Numbered from the stretch's first letter, positions 6,969-15,531 are shown. The stretch is DNA of 34,658 nt from Clostridia bacterium (GCA_017503785.1 JAFVSK010000016.1:1-34658); one strand, 5' to 3'. The notes: generated by a model not told the origin, from the sequence alone. Made by a program: numbers and translations.

Positions 6969-7544
6969 GTGAAATTGCTGGAAGATCGCATCCTGCGTGA
7001 CGGTCAGTTTTTGCCCGGAAACGTATTAAAGGTCGATAGCTTCTTAAATCATCAAATCGACGTTGCTTTCATCTGCGAGCTCGGCAAAGAATTTGCCCGC
7101 TTGTTTAAAGATTCCGGCGTCACCAAGATCCTCACCATCGAGGCTTCGGGCATCGGCATTGCGTGTCTCACGGCACAGTACTTCAACGTGCCGGTGGTGT
7201 TCGCCAAAAAATCCAAAACCACCAACATTTTCGGCGACGTATACACCGCCAAGGTGGAATCCTACACCCACGGCACCACCAGCCAGATCATCGTATCCAG
7301 CCGCTTCCTGCAGCCGGAAGACCGCGTGCTCATCATTGATGATTTCTTGGCCAATGGCCAAGCACTGAACGGCCTCATCGAAGTGGTCGAAAGCGCCGGC
7401 GCCACGGTTGTGGGCGCGGGCATCGTCATCGAAAAGGCGTTCCAGCCGGGCGGCGATCTCATTCGCAGCCGCGGCATCCGCGTGGAATCGCTGGCACGCA
7501 TCGCTAAAATGGACGGCGCCAATATTGAATTCGTTCAAGATTAA
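6969..7544 (+). CDS. xpt: Xanthine phosphoribosyltransferase
   Basis: A 191-residue phosphoribosyltransferase that converts xanthine and PRPP into XMP in purine salvage. The match to Bacillus-type Xpt is clear: LKVDSFLNHQID near residue 20, the PRPP-binding VLIIDDFLANGQA around residue 120, and GIVIEKAFQPGG followed by RVESLARI near the end. The length equals that of the family. The start is GTG, preceded by AGGGGG seven bases upstream. It is followed at 55 bp by the nucleoside-binding lipoprotein gene, which supports a combined uptake and salvage unit. Confidence 0.95.
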   Translation: MKLLEDRILRDGQFLPGNVLKVDSFLNHQIDVAFICELGKEFARLFKDSGVTKILTIEASGIGIACLTAQYFNVPVVFAKKSKTTNIFGDVYTAKVESYTHGTTSQIIVSSRFLQPEDRVLIIDDFLANGQALNGLIEVVESAGATVVGAGIVIEKAFQPGGDLIRSRGIRVESLARIAKMDGANIEFVQD

Positions 7545-7599
7545 CGGTTACACTGTTGCGTAAGGCAACTGTAATAAAGAAAAAATGGAGGGAAACACA

Positions 7600-8787
7600 A
7601 TGAAAAAGATCCTGGCACTTCTCCTGGCTCTTGTCATGATCCTGGGCATGACCGCTTGCGGCGCTCAGAACAACGACGGGGCCGACAAGATGAAGGTTGG
7701 CTTCATCTTCCTGCACGACGAAAACTCCACGTACGACAAGAACTTCATTACCGCCGCTGTTGAGGCCTGCAACGAAATGGGCGTCACGATGGTACAGAAG
7801 ACTCAGATTCCCGAGTCTAACGAGTGCTACGAAGCTGCGAAAGAACTCATCGAAGTCGAAGATTGCGACATCATCTTCGCCGATAGCTTCGGTCACGAGT
7901 CCTTCCTGATGAAGGCTGCTCAGGAGTATCCGGATGTTCAGTTCTGCCATGCCACCGGCACGCAGGCTCACACCGCCGGCCTGGCCAACTTCCACAACGC
8001 GTTCGCTTCCATCTACGAAGGCCGCTACATGGCCGGTGTTGTTGCCGGTCTGAAGCTGAAGGAAATGATGGATGCCGACAAGACCATCGTTCCCAAGATG
8101 GGCTACGTTGGTGCTTTCACCTTCGCTGAAGTTATCTCGGGCTACACCTCCTTCTATCTGGGTGCGAAGTCCATCGTTCCGGAAGTCACCATGGACGTTA
8201 AGTTCACCGGCTCCTGGTACGACGAAGAGAAGGAAAAGCAGGCTGCTCAGGCTCTGATCGACGGCGGCTGCGTCCTCATCAGCCAGCACGCTGACTCGAT
8301 GGGTGCTCCCACCGCTTGCGAGAACGCTAAGGTTCCCAACGTTTCCTACAACGGCTCCACCGCCGCTGCTTGCCCCGAAACCTTCCTGGTATCCTCCCGC
8401 ATCAACTGGGTGCCCTACTTCAAGTACATGATCACCCAGGTGAAGAACGGTGAGGCTATCGCCACCGACTGGACCGGCACCATCGAAACCGGTTCCGTTA
8501 TGCTGACCGAGCTGGGCAAGAACGTTGCTGCCGGTACCGCTGACAAGCTGGCTGCTGTTGAAGCCGGTCTGAAGGATGGTTCCATCAACGTGTTCGACAC
8601 CGCCAACTGGACCAAGGACGGCAAGAAGCTGACCAGCTACATGGCCGACGTTGATTTCGACACCGACTACGCTAAGGACACCGAAGCGATCGAGAACGGC
8701 GTGTTCTACGAGTCCAAGCATCGTTCGGGCCCCTACTTCGACATTGAAATCGATGGCATCACCCTGCTGGATCGCAACTACGGCTGA
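7600..8787 (+). CDS. nupN: BMP family nucleoside-binding lipoprotein of an ABC importer
   Basis: A 395-residue lipoprotein of the BMP/PnrA family, the extracellular receptor of nucleoside ABC importers. The N-terminus is a signal peptide ending in the lipobox LGMTAC, so it should be lipid-anchored on the outer face of the membrane. VGFIFLHDENSTYDKNF and FADSFGHESF are typical of the family. An in-frame ATG at 7585 contains the ribosome site GGAGGG, so the start at 7600 is the right one. The gene uses strongly preferred codons (GCT, AAG, ATC) compared with its neighbours, a sign of high expression. A strong hairpin just downstream would limit read-through into the ATPase gene. The symbol follows the Bacillus nupNOPQ guanosine importer; the actual ligand is not proven. 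Confidence 0.9.
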   Translation: MKKILALLLALVMILGMTACGAQNNDGADKMKVGFIFLHDENSTYDKNFITAAVEACNEMGVTMVQKTQIPESNECYEAAKELIEVEDCDIIFADSFGHESFLMKAAQEYPDVQFCHATGTQAHTAGLANFHNAFASIYEGRYMAGVVAGLKLKEMMDADKTIVPKMGYVGAFTFAEVISGYTSFYLGAKSIVPEVTMDVKFTGSWYDEEKEKQAAQALIDGGCVLISQHADSMGAPTACENAKVPNVSYNGSTAAACPETFLVSSRINWVPYFKYMITQVKNGEAIATDWTGTIETGSVMLTELGKNVAAGTADKLAAVEAGLKDGSINVFDTANWTKDGKKLTSYMADVDFDTDYAKDTEAIENGVFYESKHRSGPYFDIEIDGITLLDRNYG

Positions 8788-8808
8788 TCTCAGTAATTAG
8801 TAACCCGC

Positions 8809-8845
8809 AAAATAAGGCGGGGCGCACTCCGCCCCGCCTTATTTT
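8809..8845 (+). terminator. Strong intra-operon terminator/processing hairpin after the binding protein
   Basis: A 16-bp perfect stem, AAAATAAGGCGGGGCG (8809-8824) with CGCCCCGCCTTATTTT (8830-8845), around a 5-nt loop. It lies between the binding protein and the ATPase, a common place for partial termination or mRNA stabilisation that makes the receptor more abundant than the membrane parts. Confidence 0.88.
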
Positions 8846-8919
8846 AATTCCAGTTTTGAATATTGCGCTGTCACCGACGACAGCGTAATCTTGAAAATTA
8901 GGAAAAGGAGGGGTATCCG

Positions 8920-10473
8920 GTGGCAAACAAAGCAGCAATTGAGCTGAAAGGTATCACCAAAACCTTTGGCAGCGTGGTCGCCAACAAAAACGTAGACCTC
9001 ACCGCCAATCGGGGCGAGATCTTGTCGATTTTGGGCGAAAACGGCAGCGGCAAGACAACCCTAATGAACATGATCTCCGGTATCTATTTTCCCGATGAGG
9101 GGCAAATCTTTATCGACGGCGAGGAAGCGGTAATCGCTTCCCCGAAGGATGCGTTCGATTATAAGATCGGTATGATCCACCAGCATTTTAAACTGGTAGA
9201 CGTGTTCACCGCCACAGAAAATATTGTACTTGGCCTCAAAGAAGAAGGAAAATATAACCTGAAAGCAGCAGAAGCCCGTGTGAAAGAGATCTGCGACCGC
9301 TACGGCTTTGAGGTAGATCCCAAGAAAAAGATCTACACCATGTCCGTATCGGAAAAGCAGACCGTCGAGATTATTAAAGTGCTGTACCGCGGTGCGGATA
9401 TCCTCATTCTTGATGAACCTACCGCCGTGCTCACGCCGCAGGAAACGCAAAAACTGTTTGCCATCCTGCGCCGTATGCGTGACGACGGCAAGGCGATCAT
9501 CATCATCACCCACAAGCTGCACGAGGTATTAAGCCTTTCCGACCGCGTATCCGTGCTGCGCAAGGGCGAATACGTGGGAACCGTCAACACCGCTGAAACC
9601 AACGAATCCGAGCTTACGGAAATGATGGTCGGCAAGAAGATCAGCCTTAATATTCACCGCAGCGAGCCAAAAGAGCCTGCCGACCGTCTGGTTGTGAAAG
9701 ATATCAGCTGTGTCAACCGTCAAGGCGCTCTCGTGCTCGACGACGTATCTTTCACCGCTCGATCAGGTGAAATTTTAGGTATCGCCGGCATTGCCGGCTC
9801 CGGCCAACGCGAGCTGCTGGAAGCCATTGCCGGCTTGCAGCACCTCACTGAGGGTGATATCTATTACCACGATCCCAAAACCGGCAACGTGGAAGACCTG
9901 CGAGATAAAACTCCCCTTCAGATCCGTGAGCTGGGCGTGCGCTTGTCATTCGTCCCCGAAGACCGTTTGGGCATGGGCTTGGTCGGCAACATGGATATTG
10001 TGGATAACATGATGCTGCGTAGCTATCGCAAGGGCAAAAGCTTGTTCTTGGAGCGTAAAGCCCCGCGCGATCTCGCCGATCATATCATTAACGAGTTAGA
10101 GGTCGTTACCCCCAACGCCAACACCCCCGTGCGGCGCTTGTCGGGCGGTAATGTGCAAAAGGTGCTGGTCGGCCGTGAGATCGCTGCCGCTCCCACCGTG
10201 CTGATGGCCGCCTACCCCGTGCGCGGACTGGATATCAACTCGTCCTACACCATTTACAATCTGCTCAACGAACAGAAGGAACGCGGAGTCGCCGTGATCT
10301 TCGTTGGCGAAGACCTGGACGTGCTGCTTGAACTGTGCGACCGTATTTTGGTCATCGGCTCGGGTAAGATCACCGGCTTGGTGGATGCCCGCACCGCTAC
10401 CAAAGAAGAAATCGGTCTGCTGATGACTAAAACCGAAGCCTTAGAGGAAAACGGAGGTGAACAGAATGGCTGA
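8920..10473 (+). CDS. nupO: Nucleoside ABC importer, ATPase with two ABC domains
   Basis: A 517-residue fused ATPase like those of ribose and nucleoside importers. Domain 1 has Walker A GENGSGKTT (residues 39-47), a modified signature MSVSEKQTVEI and Walker B ILILDEPTAVLT. Domain 2 has a degenerate Walker A (GIAGSGQRELL), an intact signature RLSGGNVQK and a poor Walker B (VLMAAYPVRGLDI instead of the usual PTRGLD), as expected for a half that hydrolyses ATP weakly or not at all. The start is GTG with AAGGAGGGG nearby. Its end overlaps the region before the first permease, whose ribosome site GGAGGTG lies inside this gene. Confidence 0.93.
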   Translation: MANKAAIELKGITKTFGSVVANKNVDLTANRGEILSILGENGSGKTTLMNMISGIYFPDEGQIFIDGEEAVIASPKDAFDYKIGMIHQHFKLVDVFTATENIVLGLKEEGKYNLKAAEARVKEICDRYGFEVDPKKKIYTMSVSEKQTVEIIKVLYRGADILILDEPTAVLTPQETQKLFAILRRMRDDGKAIIIITHKLHEVLSLSDRVSVLRKGEYVGTVNTAETNESELTEMMVGKKISLNIHRSEPKEPADRLVVKDISCVNRQGALVLDDVSFTARSGEILGIAGIAGSGQRELLEAIAGLQHLTEGDIYYHDPKTGNVEDLRDKTPLQIRELGVRLSFVPEDRLGMGLVGNMDIVDNMMLRSYRKGKSLFLERKAPRDLADHIINELEVVTPNANTPVRRLSGGNVQKVLVGREIAAAPTVLMAAYPVRGLDINSSYTIYNLLNEQKERGVAVIFVGEDLDVLLELCDRILVIGSGKITGLVDARTATKEEIGLLMTKTEALEENGGEQNG

Positions 10474-11581
10474 AAACACCGTTAACAAGCATCGTCACGA
10501 GCCGTTGTTTCACCTTGCCAAGCGTGACGATCTGGTGTGGTGGAAAGCGTGGCTGATCCGCCTTGCTGCTATTCTCATCGGCATGCTCATTGTCGGTATT
10601 CTGTCGTCCCTGCTCACCGGTGCCGGTTTCTTTGAAACCTACGGTCTTATGTTCCGCGGCACCTTCGGGCGCGTTTTTCAGGGCCGCACCAGTATGCTGT
10701 GGCGTTTCCTGCAACAAACCGCCATTCTGTTGTGCCTGTCCTTGGCAGTCACCCCTGCTTTTAAAATGAAATTTTGGAACTGCGGTGCCGAGGGTCAAGC
10801 ACTCATCGGCGGTTGGGCCGCTATGGTGTGCATGATGAAGCTCGGCGGTACCATGCCGAACGGTCTACTCATCGTTGTGGTAGTGCTAGCCAGCATTGTG
10901 GCAGGTGCTATCTGGGGCTTGATCCCCGCTCTGTTCGGTGCGCAGTATCGCACGAACGAAACGTTGTTCACGCTGATGATGAACTACGTAGCCACACAGA
11001 TCGTTTCCTATTACGTCGACATTTCCAGCGGTGGCTCGCAGGTTATTCAACCGGTTTCCACCGGCGCGCTGCCGATCATCGGCAATCTGCCGTATCTGCT
11101 GAACGTGCTGATCGTTACGGTGCTCACCGTTGCCATGTTCATCTATTTGAAATACAGCAAGCACGGCTATGAGATCGCTGTTGTGGGTGAAAGCCGCAAC
11201 ACCGCCAAGTACATTGGTATCAACGTAAAAACCGTAATGATCCGCACCATGCTTATCTCGGGCGCGGTGTGCGGCATTGCCGGTATGCTGCTTGTGGCCG
11301 GCACCGATCATTCCATCAACACCAACACCGTTGGCGGTCAGGGCTTCACAGCCATTATGATCTCGTGGCTGGGCCAGTTCAATCCGTTCATTATGGCAGG
11401 CATGTCTGCCTTGGTCATCTTCCTGGAAACGGGTGCCGCCAAAGTAGCCGACACGTTCTTCCTCAACAGTTCTATGGCCGATATCGTGTCGGGTGTCGTT
11501 ATTCTGTTCCTGGTAGGTTGTGAATTCTTCATTCGCTACACCGTAAAATTCCGCCATTCCAAGAAGGGGGGAGAAGTATGA
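10466..11581 (+). CDS. nupP: Nucleoside ABC importer, permease subunit 1
   Basis: A 371-residue membrane protein of the BPD_transp_2 permease family, with many hydrophobic segments from residue 30 on. GAEGQALIGGWAA and GINVKTVMIRTMLISGAVCGIAGML are family motifs of the larger permease in nucleoside importers. The ATG at 10466 is preferred over GTG at 10457 because GGAGGTG ends eight bases before it. The gene overlaps the ATPase stop by eight bases and the next permease by four (ATGA), so the three are translationally coupled. Confidence 0.92.
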   Translation: MAENTVNKHRHEPLFHLAKRDDLVWWKAWLIRLAAILIGMLIVGILSSLLTGAGFFETYGLMFRGTFGRVFQGRTSMLWRFLQQTAILLCLSLAVTPAFKMKFWNCGAEGQALIGGWAAMVCMMKLGGTMPNGLLIVVVVLASIVAGAIWGLIPALFGAQYRTNETLFTLMMNYVATQIVSYYVDISSGGSQVIQPVSTGALPIIGNLPYLLNVLIVTVLTVAMFIYLKYSKHGYEIAVVGESRNTAKYIGINVKTVMIRTMLISGAVCGIAGMLLVAGTDHSINTNTVGGQGFTAIMISWLGQFNPFIMAGMSALVIFLETGAAKVADTFFLNSSMADIVSGVVILFLVGCEFFIRYTVKFRHSKKGGEV

Positions 11582-12564
11582 TCGCCTCGTTTATCAGCAG
11601 TGCTATTCCGTTGGGCGTACCGCTGCTTTACGGCTCCACCGGTGAGATCATCACCGAAAAATCCGGCCACCTCAACTTGGGTATTCCGGGCATCATGTAC
11701 GTGGGCGGCATCGGCGGCGTTATCGGCGCGTTTTTGTATGAGAATGCGTGCGGCAACGATCTCGCCAATATGAATCCCGCTCTGGCGATCCTCATCCCGC
11801 TGTTTGCTTCCATTTTGGGTTCGGTGCTGATGGGCCTTATCTATTGCTTCCTTACCGTCACGCTGCGTGCCAACCAAAACGTTACCGGCTTGGCAATCAC
11901 CACGTTCGGCATCGGTATCGGTAACTTCTTCGGCGGCTCGCTCATCAAGTTGGTGGATAGCGATATGCCCTCCATCATCCTCACCAAAACCAGTTCGTTT
12001 TTCCGCACAAGCCTGCCGTTTGCCGATGACCTCGGCTGGTTCGGCCAGATCTTTTTGTCACACGATTTTCTGACCTACACATCCATTTTGTTCGCCGTCA
12101 TTACGTCGCTGGTACTCAACCGCACTCGTGTGGGTCTGAACCTGCGCTCGGTGGGTGAAAACCCCGCCACCGCCGATGCCGCCGGCATTAACGTTACGCG
12201 GTATAAGTATTTGTCCACCTGCATCGGCAGTGCCATTGCCGGCCTGGGCGGCCTGCAATACGTTATGGCCTACGCCAACGGCGTGTGGTCAAACGATGCG
12301 TTCGGCGACCGCGGCTGGATGGCTATCGCATTGGTCATTTTCGCTCTGTGGAAACCGCTGATGGCTATTTTCGGCTCGTTTTTGTTCGGCGCTCTGTGCA
12401 ACCTCACGTTCTACGCCGAGGGCTTGGGCAAGAGCAAGGAACTGTTCTACATGCTCCCGTACATCGTTACCATCATCGTGCTGGTCATCACCAGCATGCG
12501 CAAAAAACGCGAGCATCAACCCCCTGCCGGATTGGGTCTGCCCTACTTCCGCGAAGAACGATAA
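11578..12564 (+). CDS. nupQ: Nucleoside ABC importer, permease subunit 2
   Basis: A 328-residue membrane protein of the same permease family, the smaller partner in the heterodimeric channel. STGEIITEKSGHLNLGIPGIMYVGG at the N-terminus and NLRSVGENPATADAAGINV in the middle are typical of the group. It starts in the ATGA overlap with the upstream permease and ends just before a strong bidirectional terminator, closing the xpt-nup unit. Confidence 0.92.
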   Translation: MIASFISSAIPLGVPLLYGSTGEIITEKSGHLNLGIPGIMYVGGIGGVIGAFLYENACGNDLANMNPALAILIPLFASILGSVLMGLIYCFLTVTLRANQNVTGLAITTFGIGIGNFFGGSLIKLVDSDMPSIILTKTSSFFRTSLPFADDLGWFGQIFLSHDFLTYTSILFAVITSLVLNRTRVGLNLRSVGENPATADAAGINVTRYKYLSTCIGSAIAGLGGLQYVMAYANGVWSNDAFGDRGWMAIALVIFALWKPLMAIFGSFLFGALCNLTFYAEGLGKSKELFYMLPYIVTIIVLVITSMRKKREHQPPAGLGLPYFREER

Positions 12565-12570
12565 CAAGAT

Positions 12571-12602
12571 AAAAAAGCCACCCGCAAGCGGGTGGCTTTT
12601 TT
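12571..12602. terminator. Bidirectional terminator between nupQ and the small protein gene
   Basis: AAAAAGCCACCCGC (12572-12585) pairs with GCGGGTGGCTTTTT (12588-12601). A-run and T-run on the two sides let it serve both converging genes. Confidence 0.92.
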
Positions 12603-12781
12603 TAGAACATTTCGCCGAGATCCTCTACCAATTCGCTCAAATTCTTCATGGCCTTGCCAACGGTCTTTTTCATACCGCGCTTACCACTGTGCACGTACTG
12701 GTTGGCCACCGCTCCTGCCATGCATCCCACGGCAATACCCAGTCCCATGCCCTTTGCAAAATTCATCAAGCTCTTTCCCAT
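12602..12781 (-). CDS. Small glycine-rich hypothetical protein
   Basis: A 59-residue protein that I cannot assign. A hydrophobic glycine/alanine-rich stretch (GMGLGIAVGCMAGAVAN, about residues 9-25) could cross or dip into the membrane, followed by a basic region (HSGKRGMKKTVGKAM) and an acidic amphipathic end. The ATG at 12781 lies eight bases after AAGGAG; GTG and TTG codons just upstream are in frame but too close to that site. It converges on nupQ and shares its terminator. Confidence 0.65.
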   Translation of the reverse strand: MGKSLMNFAKGMGLGIAVGCMAGAVANQYVHSGKRGMKKTVGKAMKNLSELVEDLGEMF

Positions 12782-12903
12782 GCCCAACACTCCTTTTTAT
12801 ACTGGTAACCCTAGTATTAGCGACACTTTTTTAAAAATTCTCCTCTCAACCGAAAAAATCATAAAAAACACAACGGTTATTCCGCTTTTTTGCACCACAG
12901 GTC

Positions 12904-12931
12904 TTGATAAATATTTTCAAAGTGGTATGAT
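12904..12931 (+). promoter_or_regulatory. Promoter of the MATE exporter gene
   Basis: TTGATA (12904-12909), a 16-bp spacer and TATGAT (12926-12931). Transcription would begin near 12938, which rules out translation starts upstream of that and supports the ATG at 12976. Confidence 0.65.
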
Positions 12932-12975
12932 TGACCCGTACGAACCGTTTGTGTGCTCAAGGGGGAATTGTTGTT

Positions 12976-14460
12976 ATGAGCCGTTCCAAAAAACGCGATT
13001 TGTGTCAAGGGCCGATCTTATCGAACATGTTTATGTACGCTCTGCCTGTAATGGCCACCGGCATTTTACAGGTGTTGTACAACGCTGCCGACACCATTGT
13101 GATCGGGCAGTTTGCCGGCGATCAATCGCTGGCCGCCGTGTCGTGCACGGGCGCGCTCACCAACCTCATCGTCAACCTGTTTTTAGGCCTTTCCACCGGT
13201 GTGCTCACGGTGGTGGCGCGCCACATTGGCGCCGCACACCACAAACGCGTGCGCCAAAGCGTGCACACCTCCATACTGCTTGCACTTGCGTGCGGTGTGT
13301 TCCTCATGGTGCTGGGTGTGCTCATCTCCGGTCCCATGTTAAAGCTAATGGGCGCCGGCGCTGAAGCCGGCTCCACCGTGCTTCCCAAGGCCACACTGTA
13401 TATGCGCATTTACTTTCTCGGCGCCCCCGGTTTTTTAGTGTATAACTTCGGTGCTTCCATTCTTCGTGCCGCAGGCGACACCAAACGCCCGCTCATTTAC
13501 CTCACTGTTTCGGGCTTTTTAAACGTGGCGCTCAACCTCGTTTTTGTCATCGTCTTTCACATGGACGTTGCCGGCGTTGCCGTTGCCACCATCGCCTCGC
13601 AATACCTGTCGGCGGTGCTGGTCGTCGTGTGCCTGCTGCGCGAAACGGGCGATATTCGTTTGGAACTGAAGCGATTGCGTATCTATCCCAAACGCCTTAC
13701 GGAAATTTTGCGCATGGGCATTCCCTCGGGCATCCAATCGACTCTGTTTTCCTTCTCCAACGTTCTCATACAATCCACCGTGAACTCTTTCGGCGATCTG
13801 TACGTTGCGGGCAACGGTGCCGCTTCGCAAATTGAAAACGTGCTGTACACCACCACGAACTCATTTTACACGGCGACCATGGCGTTCACCAGCCAGAACT
13901 TCGGCGCCCATAAAAAAGACCGCATTAAAAAAACGCTGCTCAGTGGCCTGTTCTTAAACACCGTCACGATACTGACACTTTCCTCGATAGTCATGCTGTT
14001 TGCCGATACCCTGCTGTCTCTGTTCACCACGAACCCCGTTGCACTGGAGGCGGCGCGTCACCGTATGCAGCTCACCACCATGTTCACCTTCGTGGGCGGT
14101 ATTATGGATATCTTCACCGGACATCTGCGTGGCCTTGGTGCCTCCTTGGTGCCCATGCTCACCACCTTGGCAGGCGTGTGCGGATTGCGTGTTGTGTGGA
14201 TCTTCACCGCGTTCCCCTTGTTGGGCGGCACGTGGGATATGCTGTACCTGTGCTATCCCATCACGTGGGCGGTTACCGCATTCGCGCACTTTTTGTATTC
14301 TCGTTATGTCAAACGCACTGTGCTTGACCGCTTGTCCGACCGCCCTGCCATCTCCACGCCGTCACCCACAGAGGAAGTCTCCACGGAGGAAACGTCGGCC
14401 GTTGCCGATTTTGATGACGACAGCGATGAGGACGAACTTGCTCCCCTCGCCCAACCATAA
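12976..14460 (+). CDS. MATE family efflux transporter
   Basis: A 494-residue membrane protein of the MATE family, sodium- or proton-driven exporters of drugs and metabolites. It shows the twelve-segment pattern, with PVMATGILQVLYNAADTIVIGQFAG at the first helices and LRAAGDTKRPLIYLTVSGFLNVALNLVFV in the middle, both typical of the clostridial branch. The ATG at 12976 follows AAGGGGGAA, and no hydrophobic segment would be lost. The last 45 residues are an unusual acidic serine/threonine-rich tail ending in DDDSDEDE, likely disordered and cytoplasmic. The substrate is unknown. Confidence 0.93.
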   Translation: MSRSKKRDLCQGPILSNMFMYALPVMATGILQVLYNAADTIVIGQFAGDQSLAAVSCTGALTNLIVNLFLGLSTGVLTVVARHIGAAHHKRVRQSVHTSILLALACGVFLMVLGVLISGPMLKLMGAGAEAGSTVLPKATLYMRIYFLGAPGFLVYNFGASILRAAGDTKRPLIYLTVSGFLNVALNLVFVIVFHMDVAGVAVATIASQYLSAVLVVVCLLRETGDIRLELKRLRIYPKRLTEILRMGIPSGIQSTLFSFSNVLIQSTVNSFGDLYVAGNGAASQIENVLYTTTNSFYTATMAFTSQNFGAHKKDRIKKTLLSGLFLNTVTILTLSSIVMLFADTLLSLFTTNPVALEAARHRMQLTTMFTFVGGIMDIFTGHLRGLGASLVPMLTTLAGVCGLRVVWIFTAFPLLGGTWDMLYLCYPITWAVTAFAHFLYSRYVKRTVLDRLSDRPAISTPSPTEEVSTEETSAVADFDDDSDEDELAPLAQP

Positions 14461-14470
14461 TCCCATAAAC

Positions 14471-14508
14471 AGAAAGCCCGAGCAGGCAAATGCCTACTCG
14501 GGCTTTCT
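14471..14508. terminator. Bidirectional terminator after the MATE gene
   Basis: AGAAAGCCCGAG (14471-14482) pairs with CTCGGGCTTTCT (14497-14508), with a small inner GGCA/TGCC stem. It serves the MATE gene and the converging minus-strand gene, whose stop codon touches it. Confidence 0.85.
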
Positions 14509-14933
14509 TACGTAATATTGATTACTACTCTGTTCTTCTTTTCCGCTATCTCTTTGAATTTTGCCGCTCCACCAAAAGAACGGCTTACATAGGTAATAAC
14601 AAAATCCGAATGATCGATCATCCATCTGTTTCTCTTGTCAATAGCAAATCGTCTGGGAACCATTTCCAACCCTTCCGGATAAATTGTATTTTCGGTTGAA
14701 AAATCAGCGGTTTTCTTAGGCAAATATGATAACACTACATAATAAGTGATTTCACTTTGTTCCTGTTGTATCTCTTTTATAATTTGCCGAGCATAGCGAT
14801 CGAAATTCCCTTGTTCTCCCACGTAAAATGTATCTACTGCGTGCTTTTTAATACAGTATTGTATAATTTCTTTCAGTTCCGGGATAATTTCTGCCGGCGC
14901 ATCAGCATGTCCAAAAAAAGTACAGCATTTCAC
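14508..14933 (-). CDS. Uncharacterised Rossmann-like protein, possible SLOG/DUF1273 relative
   Basis: A 141-residue protein without a family I can name with certainty. Visible features are FFGHADAP at the N-terminus, YVGEQGNFDRYARQIIKE, then VVLSYLPKK, IYPEGLEMVPRRFAI with RNRWMIDHSDFVITYV, and GGAAKF near the end. This alternation of strand, glycine turn and helix, with a late SDFVI strand followed by a GGAA turn, looks like the SLOG/DprA-type Rossmann group that binds nucleotide-like ligands. It is AT-rich compared with its neighbours. Its promoter faces that of an XRE regulator across a perfect palindrome, so the two probably form a regulated pair, possibly recently acquired. Confidence 0.7.
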   Translation of the reverse strand: MKCCTFFGHADAPAEIIPELKEIIQYCIKKHAVDTFYVGEQGNFDRYARQIIKEIQQEQSEITYYVVLSYLPKKTADFSTENTIYPEGLEMVPRRFAIDKRNRWMIDHSDFVITYVSRSFGGAAKFKEIAEKKNRVVINIT

Positions 14934-14957
14934 AAGAATGACCTCACAATCGCAAGC

Positions 14958-15011
14958 ACCAACAATTGTTGGTATATCGCTAATTGTAATCTACTATACT
15001 TGTTTTGTCAA
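14958..15011. promoter_or_regulatory. Divergent promoters with a perfect 16-bp palindrome
   Basis: On the minus strand, TTGACA (complement of 15006-15011), a 17-bp spacer and TACAAT (complement of 14983-14988) drive the Rossmann-like gene. The perfect palindrome ACCAACAATTGTTGGT (14958-14973) lies near its start of transcription. On the plus strand, a weaker TTGGTA (14969-14974) and TACTAT (14992-14997), 17 bp apart, could drive the XRE gene and would overlap the palindrome. This is a natural operator for the XRE protein. Confidence 0.65.
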
Positions 15012-15033
15012 GAACAACTGTAGGTGAACGATT

Positions 15034-15249
15034 GTGAGAAAACTGTTATCTCAAAGGCTGAAAGAGTGCCGCAAAGAAAAGGGATATACCCAAGGTCAAG
15101 TTGCTATTTATTGCGACATTACTGAAAAAGCCTATCAAAACTATGAACTTATGACCCGCGAGCCAAAACTCGAGATTCTAATTCGCATTGCCGATCTGTT
15201 TGAGGTATCGTTAGATTACCTCGTCGGGCGCACCAACAGTAAAACGTAA
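15034..15249 (+). CDS. XRE/Cro-type transcriptional regulator
   Basis: A 71-residue protein that is essentially one helix-turn-helix domain of the Cro/CI type. LSQRLKECRKEKGYTQGQVAIY, then YQNYELMTREPKLEILIRIADLFEVSLDYLVGR follow the family consensus. The start is GTG with AGGTGA upstream. It has no added ligand domain and most likely represses its own promoter and that of the divergent Rossmann-like gene through the palindrome between them. The lower GC content than most neighbours fits horizontal acquisition of the pair. Confidence 0.9.
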   Translation: MRKLLSQRLKECRKEKGYTQGQVAIYCDITEKAYQNYELMTREPKLEILIRIADLFEVSLDYLVGRTNSKT

Positions 15250-15252
15250 ATA

Positions 15253-15280
15253 AAAAGAGCAGGCAGCAGCCTGCTCTTTT
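15253..15280. terminator. Bidirectional terminator between XRE and TSCPD genes
   Basis: AAAAGAGCAGGC (15253-15264) pairs perfectly with GCCTGCTCTTTT (15269-15280), with A and T runs on the two sides. Confidence 0.9.
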
Positions 15281-15529
15281 TTATTCTTCCAACGCTTTTT
15301 GCAACGCTTGTGCCAACTGATCAGGACACGAAGTGGATTTAAAACCGCAACGGATTCCCGCCAACCGACGAACGGCTTCTTCAGCTTCCATGCCTTCCAC
15401 CAACGCCGCAACCCCCTGCGTGTTACCGGAACAACCGCCCTCAAAGCGAACGTTGCGCACAACACCCTCTTCCAGATCAAACGACACTGAGCGTGAGCAC
15501 ACACCACGTGTGGGAACCTTATATGTCAT
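15281..15529 (-). CDS. TSCPD domain-containing protein
   Basis: An 82-residue protein of the TSCPD family (also known as the TIGR03905 type). The naming motif STSCPDQLAQAL is near the C-terminus, and FEGGCSGNTQGVAALVEGM is the conserved middle. The motif resembles the C-terminal end of class II ribonucleotide reductase, but the stand-alone protein has no established function. It follows the PHP gene by two bases, with the ribosome site AAGGACGG in the end of that gene, so the two are probably co-translated. Confidence 0.92.
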   Translation of the reverse strand: MTYKVPTRGVCSRSVSFDLEEGVVRNVRFEGGCSGNTQGVAALVEGMEAEEAVRRLAGIRCGFKSTSCPDQLAQALQKALEE

Positions 15530-15531
15530 CG

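Noticed and set aside
1434-8721. Long minus-strand frames opposite the operon genes (for example 1434-2627 and 7504-8721)
   Set aside because: These are shadows of strongly coding plus-strand genes in GC-rich DNA, and they lack ribosome sites and family motifs.
15211-15507. Alternative minus-strand frame over the TSCPD gene
   Set aside because: The frame at 15281-15529 has the TSCPD motif, a coupled start and a terminator at its end; the alternative runs through that terminator.
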